A stretch of 64,000 bases of DNA from Paludibacterium sp. (GTDB taxonomy: Bacteria; Pseudomonadota; Gammaproteobacteria; Burkholderiales; Chromobacteriaceae): positions 1-64,000 of the forward strand of contig NZ_JAFAND010000133.1 of assembly GCF_019232825.1 (NCBI RefSeq). Reading direction: 5' to 3'. This document shows positions 1 to 8,117 of this stretch, one piece after another (positions within the stretch are counted from its first letter, which is position 1; every line of letters begins with the position of its first letter). The notes beneath the pieces were generated by a model. It saw only the letters and a list, made by a program, of their open reading frames with translations. It ran no database searches and had not been told where the DNA came from. The translations under genes and the position numbers were made by a program.

Positions 1-114
1 CGGGTCTGGGCGCGGAAGGTTTTTTTCTTTTCCATCATCACGATCACCGCACTGTCGGTGATGATGGCGCTCGATGGCCAACCGCACGCCATGACCGCGC
101 TGATCGCTGTCTGA
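1..114 (+). CDS. C-terminal end of an unidentified membrane protein (5' truncated by window)
   Basis: The frame is open from base 1 to TGA at 112-114, giving the last 37 residues of a gene that starts outside the window. Residues about 8-24 ([17 protein letters not shown]) form one hydrophobic segment, so this looks like the final transmembrane helix of an inner-membrane protein with a short tail. No family can be named from so little. A MITE-like element and then an intrinsic terminator follow directly, which supports this being the end of a transcription unit. Confidence 0.5.
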   Translation, partial: RVWARKVFFFSIITITALSVMMALDGQPHAMTALIAV

Positions 115-127
115 CGGTGTATCGCAC

Positions 128-402
128 CCTAGGGCCTGTCTGCAAACTATTTGCGGCTGCGGCCGGTGTCCGCCGGATGCAGCGCGAGGAGAGCGCCCCG
201 CCGCAGTGTCATTCACTGCCAGGGGCAAACGACAACGCGATGCGCCGGCAGATGCCGGCCCCGAAGGGCTGACCTGGCAAACGGCCATCTGCGTCCTTGG
301 GCGGCTTGGCCTTAGAATGACTAAGGCCGGCGCCCCCCGCCTAGCATCTGGCCGTTTGCCAGGCCAGCGCAGTTCACAAATAGTTTGCAGACAGGCCCTA
401 GG
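128..402. mobile_element. MITE-like element with 26-bp perfect terminal inverted repeats
   Basis: Bases 128-153 and 377-402 are exact reverse complements (26 bp). Both ends include CCTAGG, so the outermost CTAG could be a 4-bp target duplication with tips of the type GGCCTGTCTGC. The 275-bp element has further internal pairing: 274-287 with 349-362 (14 bp) and 308-315 with 321-328 around the centre, so the whole unit can fold into one long cruciform. It has no credible ORF. A 4-bp CTAG duplication would fit YTAR-type targets of IS5-group transposases, but that assignment is inference. It abuts the base of the terminator at 401-433. Confidence 0.75.
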
Positions 403-433
403 CCGGACGCGTTCTTGGCGTCCGGCCTTTTTT
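401..433 (+). terminator. Intrinsic terminator of the truncated first gene
   Basis: A 10-bp perfect stem (401-410 with 418-427) with a 7-nt loop is followed by six T residues (428-433). The MITE-like element sits immediately upstream, between the first gene and its terminator. Confidence 0.85.
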
Positions 434-453
434 GTTTATAGGCGGATTTTTCC

Positions 454-482
454 TTGACCTGAACCGGCTGCAAGGCGATACT
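454..482 (+). promoter_or_regulatory. Predicted sigma-70 promoter of dusA
   Basis: TTGACC at 454-459 and GATACT at 477-482 are separated by 17 bp. Transcription would start near 489 and give a leader of about 60 nt. The leader contains an inverted repeat (TTCCACC / GGTGGAA) just before the dusA start. Confidence 0.55.
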
Positions 483-550
483 TCTCTGCTTTTTCAATCG
501 CTTATCATATGAGGTTTCCACCTCGTCACGGTGGAACGGAAGTCGGGTAG

Positions 551-1612
551 ATGGATCGTCAAGCATTGCACGGCACGAGCGCGGCGGATCGCGCCGATCA
601 AACAAGTCCGGGGTCTTTGCCGCCCCGCCGTCTGTCGGTCGCGCCGATGCTCGATTGGACCGACCGGCACTACCGTTTTTTTGCCCGGCTGATCAGCCGT
701 CATACCTGGCTTTATACCGAGATGGTTACCACCGGCGCGTTGCTCTACGGGGACGTCGAGCGCCATCTGCGTTTTGATGAGGCCGAGCATCCGCTGGCGC
801 TGCAGCTGGGCGGCAGCGAGCCGCATGAGCTGGCGCGCTGCGCGCGATTGGCCGAGGCCTGGGGCTACGATGAGGTCAATCTGAACGTCGGCTGCCCGTC
901 CGAACGGGTTCAGAAAGGGGCGTTCGGCGCCTGTCTGATGGCCGAATCCGGGCTCGTGGCCGATTGCGTCAAAGCCATGCGCGACGCGGCCGGTATCGAC
1001 GTCACGGTCAAACACCGCATCGGCATCGACGAGATCGACGATTACGGCTTTGTGCGCGATTTTGTCGCCACGGTGGCCGAAGCCGGATGTGGCACATTCA
1101 TTGTCCATGCGCGCAACGCCATCCTGAAGGGGCTGTCTCCGAAGGAGAACCGCGAGGTGCCGCCGCTCAAGTACCATTATGCCCATCAGCTCAAGGCTGA
1201 TTTCCCCCATCTGGAGATCGTGATCAACGGCGGTTTGCAGACGGCGCAGCAGATAGACGAGCAGTTGCGGCATGTCGACGGCGTGATGATCGGGCGCGCG
1301 GCCTATCATGACCCCTATTGCATGGCGGAATGGGATGCACGCTACTATGGCGAGACCCGACCGCCGCTGACGCGCGCCGAAGTGGTCGAGGCGCTGCTTC
1401 CCTACGCTGAGCGCATGCTGGCCGATGGCCATAAGTTGCGCAATCTGGCGCGCCATATTCTTGGTCTTTTCCAAGGCATGCCGGGGGCACGCCGCTGGCG
1501 GCGCTTGCTGTCGGACGCCCGTTTGCTCGAGGGCGCCGATGCCGGCTTGCTGCTGCGCGCTTTGGCAGAAATCGGCGTATCCCGGACCCTGTCAGAGGCA
1601 AATGGCGAATAG
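551..1612 (+). CDS. dusA: tRNA-dihydrouridine(20/20a) synthase DusA
   Basis: FMN-dependent reductase that converts uridine 20/20a in the tRNA D-loop to dihydrouridine using NADPH. The 353-residue product has the DusA start of the barrel (SVAPMLDWTDRHYRFF), the catalytic-cysteine loop LNVGCPSERVQKGAFG, the KHRIGID strand and the FMN-phosphate elements VINGGLQT and VMIGRAAYHDP. The WTDRHYR signature separates DusA from DusB and DusC. The ATG at 551 gives a short polar N-terminal tail before the barrel, as in other DusA proteins. The promoter at 454-482 and the upstream terminator make it first in its unit; the PotD-like gene follows after 4 bp. Confidence 0.93.
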   Translation: MDRQALHGTSAADRADQTSPGSLPPRRLSVAPMLDWTDRHYRFFARLISRHTWLYTEMVTTGALLYGDVERHLRFDEAEHPLALQLGGSEPHELARCARLAEAWGYDEVNLNVGCPSERVQKGAFGACLMAESGLVADCVKAMRDAAGIDVTVKHRIGIDEIDDYGFVRDFVATVAEAGCGTFIVHARNAILKGLSPKENREVPPLKYHYAHQLKADFPHLEIVINGGLQTAQQIDEQLRHVDGVMIGRAAYHDPYCMAEWDARYYGETRPPLTRAEVVEALLPYAERMLADGHKLRNLARHILGLFQGMPGARRWRRLLSDARLLEGADAGLLLRALAEIGVSRTLSEANGE

Positions 1613-1616
1613 GCTT

Positions 1617-2750
1617 ATGAAAAAGACCGCGTGGTTGCTCTGTTTTTTCTCGCTCTCGTCGCTCGCCTGGTCCGAGCCGGTGTTGCACTTGTTTAGCCGG
1701 CATGATTTTTTGCCGCAATCCGTCATTGAGCGTTTTGAACTGCATTGCCACTGCCAGGTCGAGCAGGTTTTCTACGACGACAACGAAGAGATGCTGGCGC
1801 GCTTGAATGGCGGCGCGGAAGTGGATGTGGTGTTTCCCGCCAGCTTCGCCGTACCGGAGTTGATTCGTAAAAAGCTTCTCGCGCCGTTGGACAAGAGCCA
1901 ACTCCCCAATGCCGCAAGTCTCAACCCGTTACTGGCGAATCCCGGCTATGACCCCGGCAACGTCTATTCGCTGCCGGTGTCGCTGTCGCTGGCGGCGGTG
2001 GGGTACAACATTGAGAAACTTCGCGAGCTGAACGTCGATCCGTATAGCTGGTCGGCGGTTTTCGATCCAAAGGTGCTGGCCAAGCTCAAGGGGCACGTCA
2101 ACGTGGTCGACAATCCGCGCACGGTCTTTGCCGCGGCGTTGATGTATCTCGGCCTGGATCCGAACAGCGTCAACGACGACGATTATGCGCGCGCGCGCGA
2201 GGTCATCGCCGCGGCCCGCCCCTACTGGTCGGGGTTCGGCGGCAATTATTATTGGAAGGATCTCGTGTCCGGGGATGCCTGGGTGCAACTGGGCTTCTCT
2301 CCCGAATTCTATCAAGCGCGTGAAATTGCCAAGCGCGAGCATCGACCCTACACCATCGGCTATGTCCTGCAACGCGAGGGCAATCAACTGGCCATCGACG
2401 ATATGGCGGTGCCGGTATCCGCGCCGCACCCGGAGCTGGCGCAACGCTTCATCAACTTTCTGCTGGCAGGCAAGAATGCCGCGGAACTCGGCAATGTCTA
2501 CGGGGCGACCTCCGCGGTGTCGACCGCCGGACCGTTTTTTCACGAAGACATCAAATACCATCCTGTCATCAATCCGGACCCGGGGGCGCTGAGGAAATGG
2601 TCGGTGCTGCGGGAAATGACGCCCAAGCGTCTGCACCGGCTGCACCGCATGTGGCACGACCTGCGCAGCGACCGTCCGCCGCCAGAGGCGCCCGTGGTGG
2701 CGCCGCGCAAGGAGGCCGGGCCGGCCGCTTTGCACAAAAGGGAAAAATGA
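1617..2750 (+). CDS. Periplasmic PotD/PotF-like polyamine-type substrate-binding protein
   Basis: Family 1 extracellular solute-binding protein of about 377 residues, resembling the spermidine/putrescine receptors PotD and PotF. It has a signal peptide (MKKTAWLLCFFSLSSLAWS), a first lobe beginning VLHLFSRHDFLP, and typical phrases such as EVDVVFPASF, GYDPGNVYSLPV and AAVGYNIEKL. The start at 1617 puts the KK pair at the N terminus; an in-frame ATG at 1602 is possible. No permease or ATPase gene is adjacent, so the receptor is an orphan here. It lies between dusA (4-bp gap) and rdgB (ATGA overlap), so co-expression is likely. The ligand is unproven. Confidence 0.8.
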   Translation: MKKTAWLLCFFSLSSLAWSEPVLHLFSRHDFLPQSVIERFELHCHCQVEQVFYDDNEEMLARLNGGAEVDVVFPASFAVPELIRKKLLAPLDKSQLPNAASLNPLLANPGYDPGNVYSLPVSLSLAAVGYNIEKLRELNVDPYSWSAVFDPKVLAKLKGHVNVVDNPRTVFAAALMYLGLDPNSVNDDDYARAREVIAAARPYWSGFGGNYYWKDLVSGDAWVQLGFSPEFYQAREIAKREHRPYTIGYVLQREGNQLAIDDMAVPVSAPHPELAQRFINFLLAGKNAAELGNVYGATSAVSTAGPFFHEDIKYHPVINPDPGALRKWSVLREMTPKRLHRLHRMWHDLRSDRPPPEAPVVAPRKEAGPAALHKREK

Positions 2751-3343
2751 TGTTCGATCAACTGGTGCTCGCCAGCAACAATGCCGGCAAATTGCGGGAG
2801 TTTTCCGCCTTGCTGGCACCGCTGGGTATTCGCGTGGTGGCGCAGAAGGACTTGAATGTGCCGGAATGTCCCGAACCTTATGGGACGTTTCTAGAGAACG
2901 CCTTGGCCAAGGCCCGCCATGCCAGCCGCGTTACCGGCTTGCCGGCGCTGGCGGACGATTCCGGGCTGTGCGTCACGGCGTTGGGCGGCGCGCCGGGCGT
3001 CTTGTCGGCGCGCTTTGCCGGCGAACCCAAATCCGATGCGCGCAATAATCAGCTGCTGGTCGAGCGCCTGCGAGGCGTGGCCGACCGCCGTGCCTGGTAC
3101 GTCTGCGTGCTGGTGTTGGTGCGCCATGCCGACGATCCTCACCCGCTGGTGGCCGACGGGGTGTGGCACGGTGAAATCCAAGACCAGCCGGCGGGGGCGG
3201 GCGGATTTGGCTATGACCCGTATTTCCTGCTGCCTGACCATGGGTGCACGGTGGCCGAGTTGCCCGAGGCGGAAAAGAACCGGGAAAGTCACCGCGGCAA
3301 AGCCATGCGGCAGATGCTGGATAAGCTGCGGGATCAGGCATGA
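2747..3343 (+). CDS. rdgB: Non-canonical purine NTP pyrophosphatase (RdgB/HAM1 family)
   Basis: House-cleaning enzyme that hydrolyses dITP, ITP and XTP to monophosphates, keeping deaminated purines out of nucleic acids. The 198-residue product matches family length and has the substrate loop LASNNAGKLREF, the FLENALAKARHAS segment, the metal and catalytic motif ADDSGLCVTALGG, GFGYDPYFLLP, and the C-terminal NRESHRGKAM. The start at 2747 overlaps the previous stop (ATGA); a second ATG at 2750 is an equal alternative. Its own stop overlaps the hemW start, so the genes are probably translationally coupled. Confidence 0.95.
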   Translation: MMFDQLVLASNNAGKLREFSALLAPLGIRVVAQKDLNVPECPEPYGTFLENALAKARHASRVTGLPALADDSGLCVTALGGAPGVLSARFAGEPKSDARNNQLLVERLRGVADRRAWYVCVLVLVRHADDPHPLVADGVWHGEIQDQPAGAGGFGYDPYFLLPDHGCTVAELPEAEKNRESHRGKAMRQMLDKLRDQA

Positions 3344-4521
3344 CGCAAGTGGTTTTCACGCCGCGCGCCGGCCTGACGCAATTGCCGCCGCTGTCGTTAT
3401 ACGTGCATTTTCCCTGGTGCGTGCGCAAGTGCCCCTATTGCGATTTCAATTCGCATGAGGCGCGCGCCGGCATCGACGATCACGGTTACGTGGCGGCCTT
3501 GCTGCGCGACTTGGAGCAGGCGCTGCCCGCCGTTTGGGGGCGGGCGGTGCAGACGGTCTTCATCGGTGGCGGCACGCCCAGCCTGATGTCGCCCGAAGCG
3601 CTTGCCACCCTCTTGGATGGCATTCGCGCCAGAGTACGCTTGGACCCCGAGGCGGAAATCACCTTGGAGGCCAATCCGGGGACGTTTGAAGCGGAAAAAT
3701 TCAAGGCCTTCCGCGTGGCCGGGGTCAATCGGCTATCGGTCGGCATTCAAAGCTTCGACGACGCGCAACTACAGCGCCTTGGGCGTATTCACGACAGCCG
3801 GCAGGCGCACGCCGCGCTCGATATCGCGCTCGCGCACTTCGACAACGTCAACCTGGATCTGATGTATGCGTTGCCGCAGCAGACACTGGTCGGGGCCTTG
3901 AGCGATCTGTCGCAGGGATTGGCGCATGGCGTCACGCATTTGTCGGCCTATCAGCTGACCATTGAGCCCAATACGCTCTTTCACCGGTATCAGCCGGCGG
4001 ATTTGCCCGACGACGACTTGGCCGCCGATATGCAGGAAGCGCTGGAAGCCCGGCTTGCCGATGCCGGCTTTAGCCATTACGAAACGTCGGCTTTCGCGCG
4101 CGCCGGACGGCAATGCCGGCATAATCTCAACTACTGGCGCTTTGGCGATTACCTGGGCATCGGCGCCGGCGCGCATGCCAAGATCAGTTCGGCCGAAGGC
4201 ATCGTGCGCGAAATGCGCCACAAGCAGCCGGCCGCCTATTTACAGGCGGTGGCGGGCGGCGATGCGGCGCAGACCCGACAACGTGTCGCTCGCTCCGGGC
4301 TGCCCTTCGAATTCATGATGAATGCGCTGCGCTTGGTCGACGGCTTTGAATTGGCTTGGTTCAGCGAGCGTACGGGCGTGCCGCTGGCCGACATTCAACG
4401 CGAGCTCAATCAGGCCGAGTCGCGCGGCTTCATCGCGCGTAGTGCGACCCATCTGCGACCGACGCTGACCGGGCAGCGGTTTCTTAACGATCTGTTGACC
4501 CTGTTTCTCAAATCGGAATGA
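3340..4521 (+). CDS. hemW: HemW, radical SAM heme chaperone (formerly HemN-like coproporphyrinogen oxidase)
   Basis: Radical-SAM protein of 393 residues. The 4Fe-4S-binding CxxxCxxC motif is seen in FPWCVRKCPYCDFNSH near residue 30, followed by the SAM-binding GGGTPSLM, the LEANPG strand and RLSVGIQSFDD. HemW is regarded as a heme chaperone rather than a true coproporphyrinogen oxidase; members are often mis-annotated as HemN. The RdgB-HemW order is common in beta- and gammaproteobacteria. Its ATG overlaps the rdgB stop by 4 bp. The last gene of the dusA-led unit. Confidence 0.93.
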   Translation: MTQVVFTPRAGLTQLPPLSLYVHFPWCVRKCPYCDFNSHEARAGIDDHGYVAALLRDLEQALPAVWGRAVQTVFIGGGTPSLMSPEALATLLDGIRARVRLDPEAEITLEANPGTFEAEKFKAFRVAGVNRLSVGIQSFDDAQLQRLGRIHDSRQAHAALDIALAHFDNVNLDLMYALPQQTLVGALSDLSQGLAHGVTHLSAYQLTIEPNTLFHRYQPADLPDDDLAADMQEALEARLADAGFSHYETSAFARAGRQCRHNLNYWRFGDYLGIGAGAHAKISSAEGIVREMRHKQPAAYLQAVAGGDAAQTRQRVARSGLPFEFMMNALRLVDGFELAWFSERTGVPLADIQRELNQAESRGFIARSATHLRPTLTGQRFLNDLLTLFLKSE

Positions 4522-4632
4522 CCGGCGCGTCGATTTAGTAATCGAATTGATGTTGACGAATGAATACCTTATTGGCATTCTAGAGCCCTGACTCCAAACT
4601 TTTGTTTAAATATTACAACGGAGAGAATGCCC

Positions 4633-5070
4633 ATGATGATTCGCTGTAAAGCCGTATTGTTGGCGGTTGTATTTGGTTTGCTGTCTTCTTTCGCCTTTGC
4701 CGACGACACGCCGATCGGCGTATGGAAGACCATCGACGATGAAACGCATCAGGCCAAGGCGCTGATCGAAATTTCCCAAACCGCCAATGGCGAGCTGACC
4801 GGCAAGATTGTCAAGCTGCTGCAGCATCCCGATGCGGTGTGCGACAACTGCGATGGCGCGCTCAAGGGTAAGCCGGACTTGGGCATGACCATCCTGTGGG
4901 GGCTGAAGCAGGATGGCAAAACCTGGAGCGGCGGCCGCATCCTTGATCCGAAATCGGGCAAGGTTTACAGCGCCAAGATGACGGTGCTTGAGGGTGGCAA
5001 GAAACTGGAAGTGCGTGGGTTCCTCGGCTTTTCGCTGTTGGGGCGCTCGCAAGTTTGGGAACGCCAGTAA
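4633..5070 (+). CDS. Secreted DUF2147 protein
   Basis: Small exported protein of about 145 residues with a clear signal peptide ending FAFADDTP. The mature part starts with IGVWKTIDDETHQ and has the alternating pattern of a DUF2147 beta-barrel (GELTGKIVKLL, GKPDLGMTILWGL, WSGGRILDPKSGKVYSAKM, LEVRGFLGFSLLGRSQVW). The biochemical function of the family is not established. The start at 4633 is chosen because GGAGAG at 4620-4625 lies 7 nt before it; the ATG at 4627 would leave only 1 nt. A stem-loop with a T-rich tail follows, so it is probably monocistronic. Confidence 0.8.
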   Translation: MMIRCKAVLLAVVFGLLSSFAFADDTPIGVWKTIDDETHQAKALIEISQTANGELTGKIVKLLQHPDAVCDNCDGALKGKPDLGMTILWGLKQDGKTWSGGRILDPKSGKVYSAKMTVLEGGKKLEVRGFLGFSLLGRSQVWERQ

Positions 5071-5090
5071 TCACGGGACATCGCATGTTA

Positions 5091-5124
5091 CGGGCCGGTC
5101 GCCTTCGGGGACCGGCCCGTTTGC
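5091..5124 (+). terminator. Probable terminator after the DUF2147 gene
   Basis: A 10-bp stem (5091-5100 with 5110-5119) around a 9-nt loop, followed by TTTGCTT. The T tract is interrupted, so efficiency may be modest. Confidence 0.6.
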
Positions 5125-5206
5125 TTGCTGGACGATCGATCAGGCGGCAGAACTTTGCTTGATGGCGGCCCACTAACCGGGCTCCATGACGATGCAAGGA
5201 ACTGCT

Positions 5207-5647
5207 ATGCGGATCAAATCGGCTGTTGTCGCGTTGGCCCTGTTGTCGTGCCAGAGCGCATGGGCCACGCTGTCGTCCACGGCCATCGCCGCCGGTTTGA
5301 ACGCATGGCGGGAGGCGGAGGGCTGGGATGTGATTCATCCCCCGCCAACGGGATATACCGGCGTGCGGATACACGGGATGGTTGCCCTGTTCGTGCAGCG
5401 CGCGGATGGCCGCGATTTGCGCGATTTCGGCTCGCGCTGGGTATTGGGTTGGTCGCCGGCATCGCAGTTTTTCTGGGATGACGCGCCGCCAGCGGCCGGT
5501 ACGCCAGCGCCTGCCGTCTCCGCCGTCTATTTTACCCCGTACGAGTTGCGCGTTTTACGTGGCGGCAGTTTGAACGAATGGCTGCGGGAACCGCCGCCGC
5601 TCGACTCGCCCATGGCGCAGCGAGGGGCCGCCATGGGGGCGGGTTAA
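5207..5647 (+). CDS. Small secreted protein of unknown function
   Basis: Unrecognised 146-residue product. It starts with a signal peptide (MRIKSAVVALALLSCQSAWA) and the mature part is rich in W, P and A, with phrases such as GLNAWREAEGWDVIHPPP and FTPYELRVLRGGSLNEWL. The start at 5207 is preferred because AAGGA at 5196-5200 is 6 nt upstream; the ATG at 5186 has no such site. No lipobox, repeat or catalytic motif is evident. It stands alone between the DUF2147 gene and recG. Codon use looks like that of its neighbours, so it is probably a real gene of narrow distribution. Confidence 0.6.
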   Translation: MRIKSAVVALALLSCQSAWATLSSTAIAAGLNAWREAEGWDVIHPPPTGYTGVRIHGMVALFVQRADGRDLRDFGSRWVLGWSPASQFFWDDAPPAAGTPAPAVSAVYFTPYELRVLRGGSLNEWLREPPPLDSPMAQRGAAMGAG

Positions 5648-5726
5648 GCCGCCGGTGCCCCTGTGAGTTGCCGCGGGCCGGTTCGCCATGTCGTCATGGC
5701 GCCTGATTGCGTTACAATCGGTGGTC

Positions 5727-7775
5727 ATGATTATCGCTCCCGACCTCGCCAATCAGCCGATCACCGCGGCGCCCGCACTCGCCAAGAAGCTGGAAAAGCT
5801 CGGCATTCGCCGTCGTTTTGATCTGGTGCTGCACCTGCCGCTGCGTTACGAGGACGAGAGCCACCTTTTTCCAATCAAACACGCTCCCTACGGCCAGCCG
5901 TCATTGGTCGAGGGTGTGGTGGTGGCGCAAGAGGTGCAGTTTCGGCCACGGCGCCAATTGCTCGTTCGCATCGAGGATGACAGTGGCCAGCTGCTGCTGC
6001 GCTTCATTCATTTTTATCCCAGCCAGCAAAAACAGATGACCGAAGGCACGCGGCTGCGCGTGCTGGGTGAAGTGCGCCGTGGCTTTTTCGGCGATGAGAT
6101 GGTTCATCCCAAATGCCGGCAGGTCGTGCCAGGCGAACCGTTGGCCGACCGCATGACGCCGGTTTATCCGACGTTGGCCGGCTTGGCCCAGCCGCAGCTT
6201 CGCCGGCTGATCCATGCCGAGCTCGGCGCGCAGCCGATGGACGAGACGCTTCCCCCGGGATGGCGGGAAATGCTCGGGTTATGCACGTTTGCCGAGTCGG
6301 TGCGGTTGTTGCACGCGCCAACGCCCGATTACTCGCAGCAGCAGCTCAATGATCCACTGTTGCCGGCATGGCAGCGACTGAAGTTCGACGAACTCATGGC
6401 GCAGCAGCTGTCCATGCGGCTTTCCTATCGCCAACGCCGCACCGGCAAGGCCCCGCGCTTGACGGGGGACGGCTCTTTGAGACAGGCGCTGACGGCGCAA
6501 CTGCCGTTTTCCTTGACCTCGGCGCAGCAAAAAGCGCTGGCCGAAATTCTGGCTGACATGCGCGAGCCGCATCCGATGCAGCGCCTGTTGCAAGGCGACG
6601 TTGGCAGCGGTAAGACCGTCGTGGCCGCCATGGCGGCGCTTGCAGCGATCGAGGCGGGTTATCAAGTGGCGTTGATGGCGCCGACCGAGATCCTGGCCGA
6701 ACAGCATTACCTGAAGCTCTCCGCCTGGCTTGCGCCGCTGGCGGTTGAGGTGGCTTGGCTGTCCGGCTCGCTGCGCAAAAAGCTGAAGACGGAGACGCTC
6801 ACGCGTATCGGCGACGGGTCTGTGCGTCTGGTTGTGGGCACGCATGCGTTATTTCAGGACGATGTGGCGTTCGAGCGGCTGGGGCTCGCCATCGTCGACG
6901 AGCAGCATCGTTTCGGCGTCGGGCAACGGCTGGCGCTGAAAGACAAGGGTGGCGAGCCGCACCAGCTGATGATGTCGGCGACGCCGATTCCTCGCACGCT
7001 GGCCATGAGCTATTACGCCGATCTGGATGTGTCGATTATCGATGAATTGCCGCCGGGGCGTTCCCCCATTGCCACCAAGCTGGTCAATGGCGACCGGCGC
7101 GACGAGATGGTGGCTTACGTCGACCGTGTTTGCGCCAAGGGGCAGCAGGCCTATTGGGTCTGTCCGCTCATCGAGGAGTCGGAGGCGCTGCAGCTGCAGA
7201 CGGCGGTTGATACGTTCGAGGCATTGACGGCCGAGTTGCCGCAATGGCGTGTCGGTCTGGTGCACGGACGGATGAAGCCGGCGGAAAAGGCCGAGGTGAT
7301 GGCGGCGTTCGCCGCCAATCAGGTTCAGTTGCTGGTGGCGACCACGGTGATCGAAGTGGGGGTGGACGTGCCCAACGCGACGCTGATGGTGATCGAACAT
7401 AGCGAACGCATGGGATTGTCGCAACTGCATCAGTTGCGCGGACGGGTCGGCCGCGGCAGCGCCGGCGGCACGTGCGTGCTGATCTTCGAGACACCGCTGT
7501 CGGAGCTTGCCAAAGCGCGGTTGAAAGTGATCTACGAGAATACCGACGGCTTTGAAATCGCGCGCCAGGATTTGCTGATCCGCGGGCCGGGCGAATTGCT
7601 GGGGGCACGGCAAAGCGGTATGCCGATGCTGCGTTTCGCCGATTTGGAGCAGGATGTCGCGTTGCTGGCTCAGGCACGGGAACTGGCGCCGAGGATGTTG
7701 GCGGAGGCGCCTGCATGCGCCGAGGCGCATTTGACGCGCTGGTTGGCCGGTCGCGAGCACTTCCTCAAGGCGTAG
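5727..7775 (+). CDS. recG: ATP-dependent DNA helicase RecG
   Basis: Superfamily 2 branch-migration helicase that rewinds stalled forks and processes Holliday junctions and R-loops. The 682-residue product has the N-terminal wedge region (FDLVLHLPLRYEDESHLFPI), Walker A (LQGDVGSGKTVVA), the DEQHRFGV box, the SAT motif MSATPIPRTLA, VHGRMKPAEK, ATTVIEVGVDVPNA and HQLRGRVGRG, all in family order. The ATG at 5727 aligns with family N termini. A -10-like TACAAT at 5713-5718 lies between the upstream in-frame ATG (5688) and 5727, which also argues against the longer start. Confidence 0.95.
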   Translation: MIIAPDLANQPITAAPALAKKLEKLGIRRRFDLVLHLPLRYEDESHLFPIKHAPYGQPSLVEGVVVAQEVQFRPRRQLLVRIEDDSGQLLLRFIHFYPSQQKQMTEGTRLRVLGEVRRGFFGDEMVHPKCRQVVPGEPLADRMTPVYPTLAGLAQPQLRRLIHAELGAQPMDETLPPGWREMLGLCTFAESVRLLHAPTPDYSQQQLNDPLLPAWQRLKFDELMAQQLSMRLSYRQRRTGKAPRLTGDGSLRQALTAQLPFSLTSAQQKALAEILADMREPHPMQRLLQGDVGSGKTVVAAMAALAAIEAGYQVALMAPTEILAEQHYLKLSAWLAPLAVEVAWLSGSLRKKLKTETLTRIGDGSVRLVVGTHALFQDDVAFERLGLAIVDEQHRFGVGQRLALKDKGGEPHQLMMSATPIPRTLAMSYYADLDVSIIDELPPGRSPIATKLVNGDRRDEMVAYVDRVCAKGQQAYWVCPLIEESEALQLQTAVDTFEALTAELPQWRVGLVHGRMKPAEKAEVMAAFAANQVQLLVATTVIEVGVDVPNATLMVIEHSERMGLSQLHQLRGRVGRGSAGGTCVLIFETPLSELAKARLKVIYENTDGFEIARQDLLIRGPGELLGARQSGMPMLRFADLEQDVALLAQARELAPRMLAEAPACAEAHLTRWLAGREHFLKA

Positions 7776-7833
7776 TCGGCTGGCGGCTTTGTTTTGCGTC
7801 AACAGCGGCCATTTGCCACAAAGCAAAAAAAAA

Positions 7834-7855
7834 GCCTTGGCTGGGGGGCCAAGGC
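7834..7855. other. Stem-loop between recG and a 10-codon ORF
   Basis: GCCTTGG (7834-7840) pairs with CCAAGGC (7849-7855) around a G-rich loop. A run of nine A residues precedes it (7825-7833), so it would be an intrinsic terminator only for minus-strand transcripts. On the plus strand no T tract follows. It may act as a weak recG terminator or as leader structure for the ORF at 7892. Confidence 0.45.
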
Positions 7856-7891
7856 ATAAATGGGATTGCTGCAAACAACAAAGGAGAAACC

Positions 7892-7924
7892 ATGATGAAG
7901 CAGGCGTATATTAGCAACATGTAA
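7892..7924 (+). CDS. Possible 10-codon leader peptide or microprotein
   Basis: ATG ATG AAG ... TAA encodes MMKQAYISNM. It is supported mainly by an excellent ribosome binding site, AAGGAG at 7881-7886, spaced 5 nt from the ATG. It lies 194 bp upstream of aqpZ and downstream of a stem-loop. No run of a single regulatory amino acid is seen, so classical attenuation is not obvious. Its length is too small for family recognition, and a non-functional chance ORF cannot be excluded. Confidence 0.35.
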   Translation: MMKQAYISNM

Positions 7925-7954
7925 ACTTCAGTTCAATTGTAATCCTGGCGCTAC

Positions 7955-7972
7955 ACTTGACGTGCGTCAAGT
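7955..7972. promoter_or_regulatory. 18-bp perfect palindrome, FNR/CRP-superfamily-like site
   Basis: ACTTGACG-TG-CGTCAAGT is a perfect palindrome. Its core fits TTGA-N6-TCAA, the general pattern bound by FNR/ANR/FixK-type regulators, although canonical FNR sites have TTGAT-N4-ATCAA. It lies about 80 bp upstream of the predicted aqpZ -35 element. The regulator is inferred only from the pattern. Confidence 0.45.
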
Positions 7973-8049
7973 TCCGTTCAGTCTGCACCAAACCACCCCC
8001 TGAAACCGAAAAATCCAATGGCACTTGCATGGGGAATGAAAAAAATCCC

Positions 8050-8079
8050 TTGCTGAGAATGATTTTCTTTTCCTATACC
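8050..8079 (+). promoter_or_regulatory. Predicted aqpZ promoter
   Basis: TTGCTG at 8050-8055 and TATACC at 8074-8079 with an 18-bp AT-rich spacer. The start of transcription would be near 8086, leaving a leader of about 32 nt with GGAGGG before the aqpZ ATG. Confidence 0.5.
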
Positions 8080-8117
8080 TTTATACAAAAATCACAACCG
8101 TGTGATGGGAGGGAATC

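Noticed and set aside
8053-8066. Possible Fur box (GAGAATGATTTTC) at the aqpZ promoter
   Set aside because: Only a partial match to the Fur consensus and not palindromic over its length; mentioned only as context.
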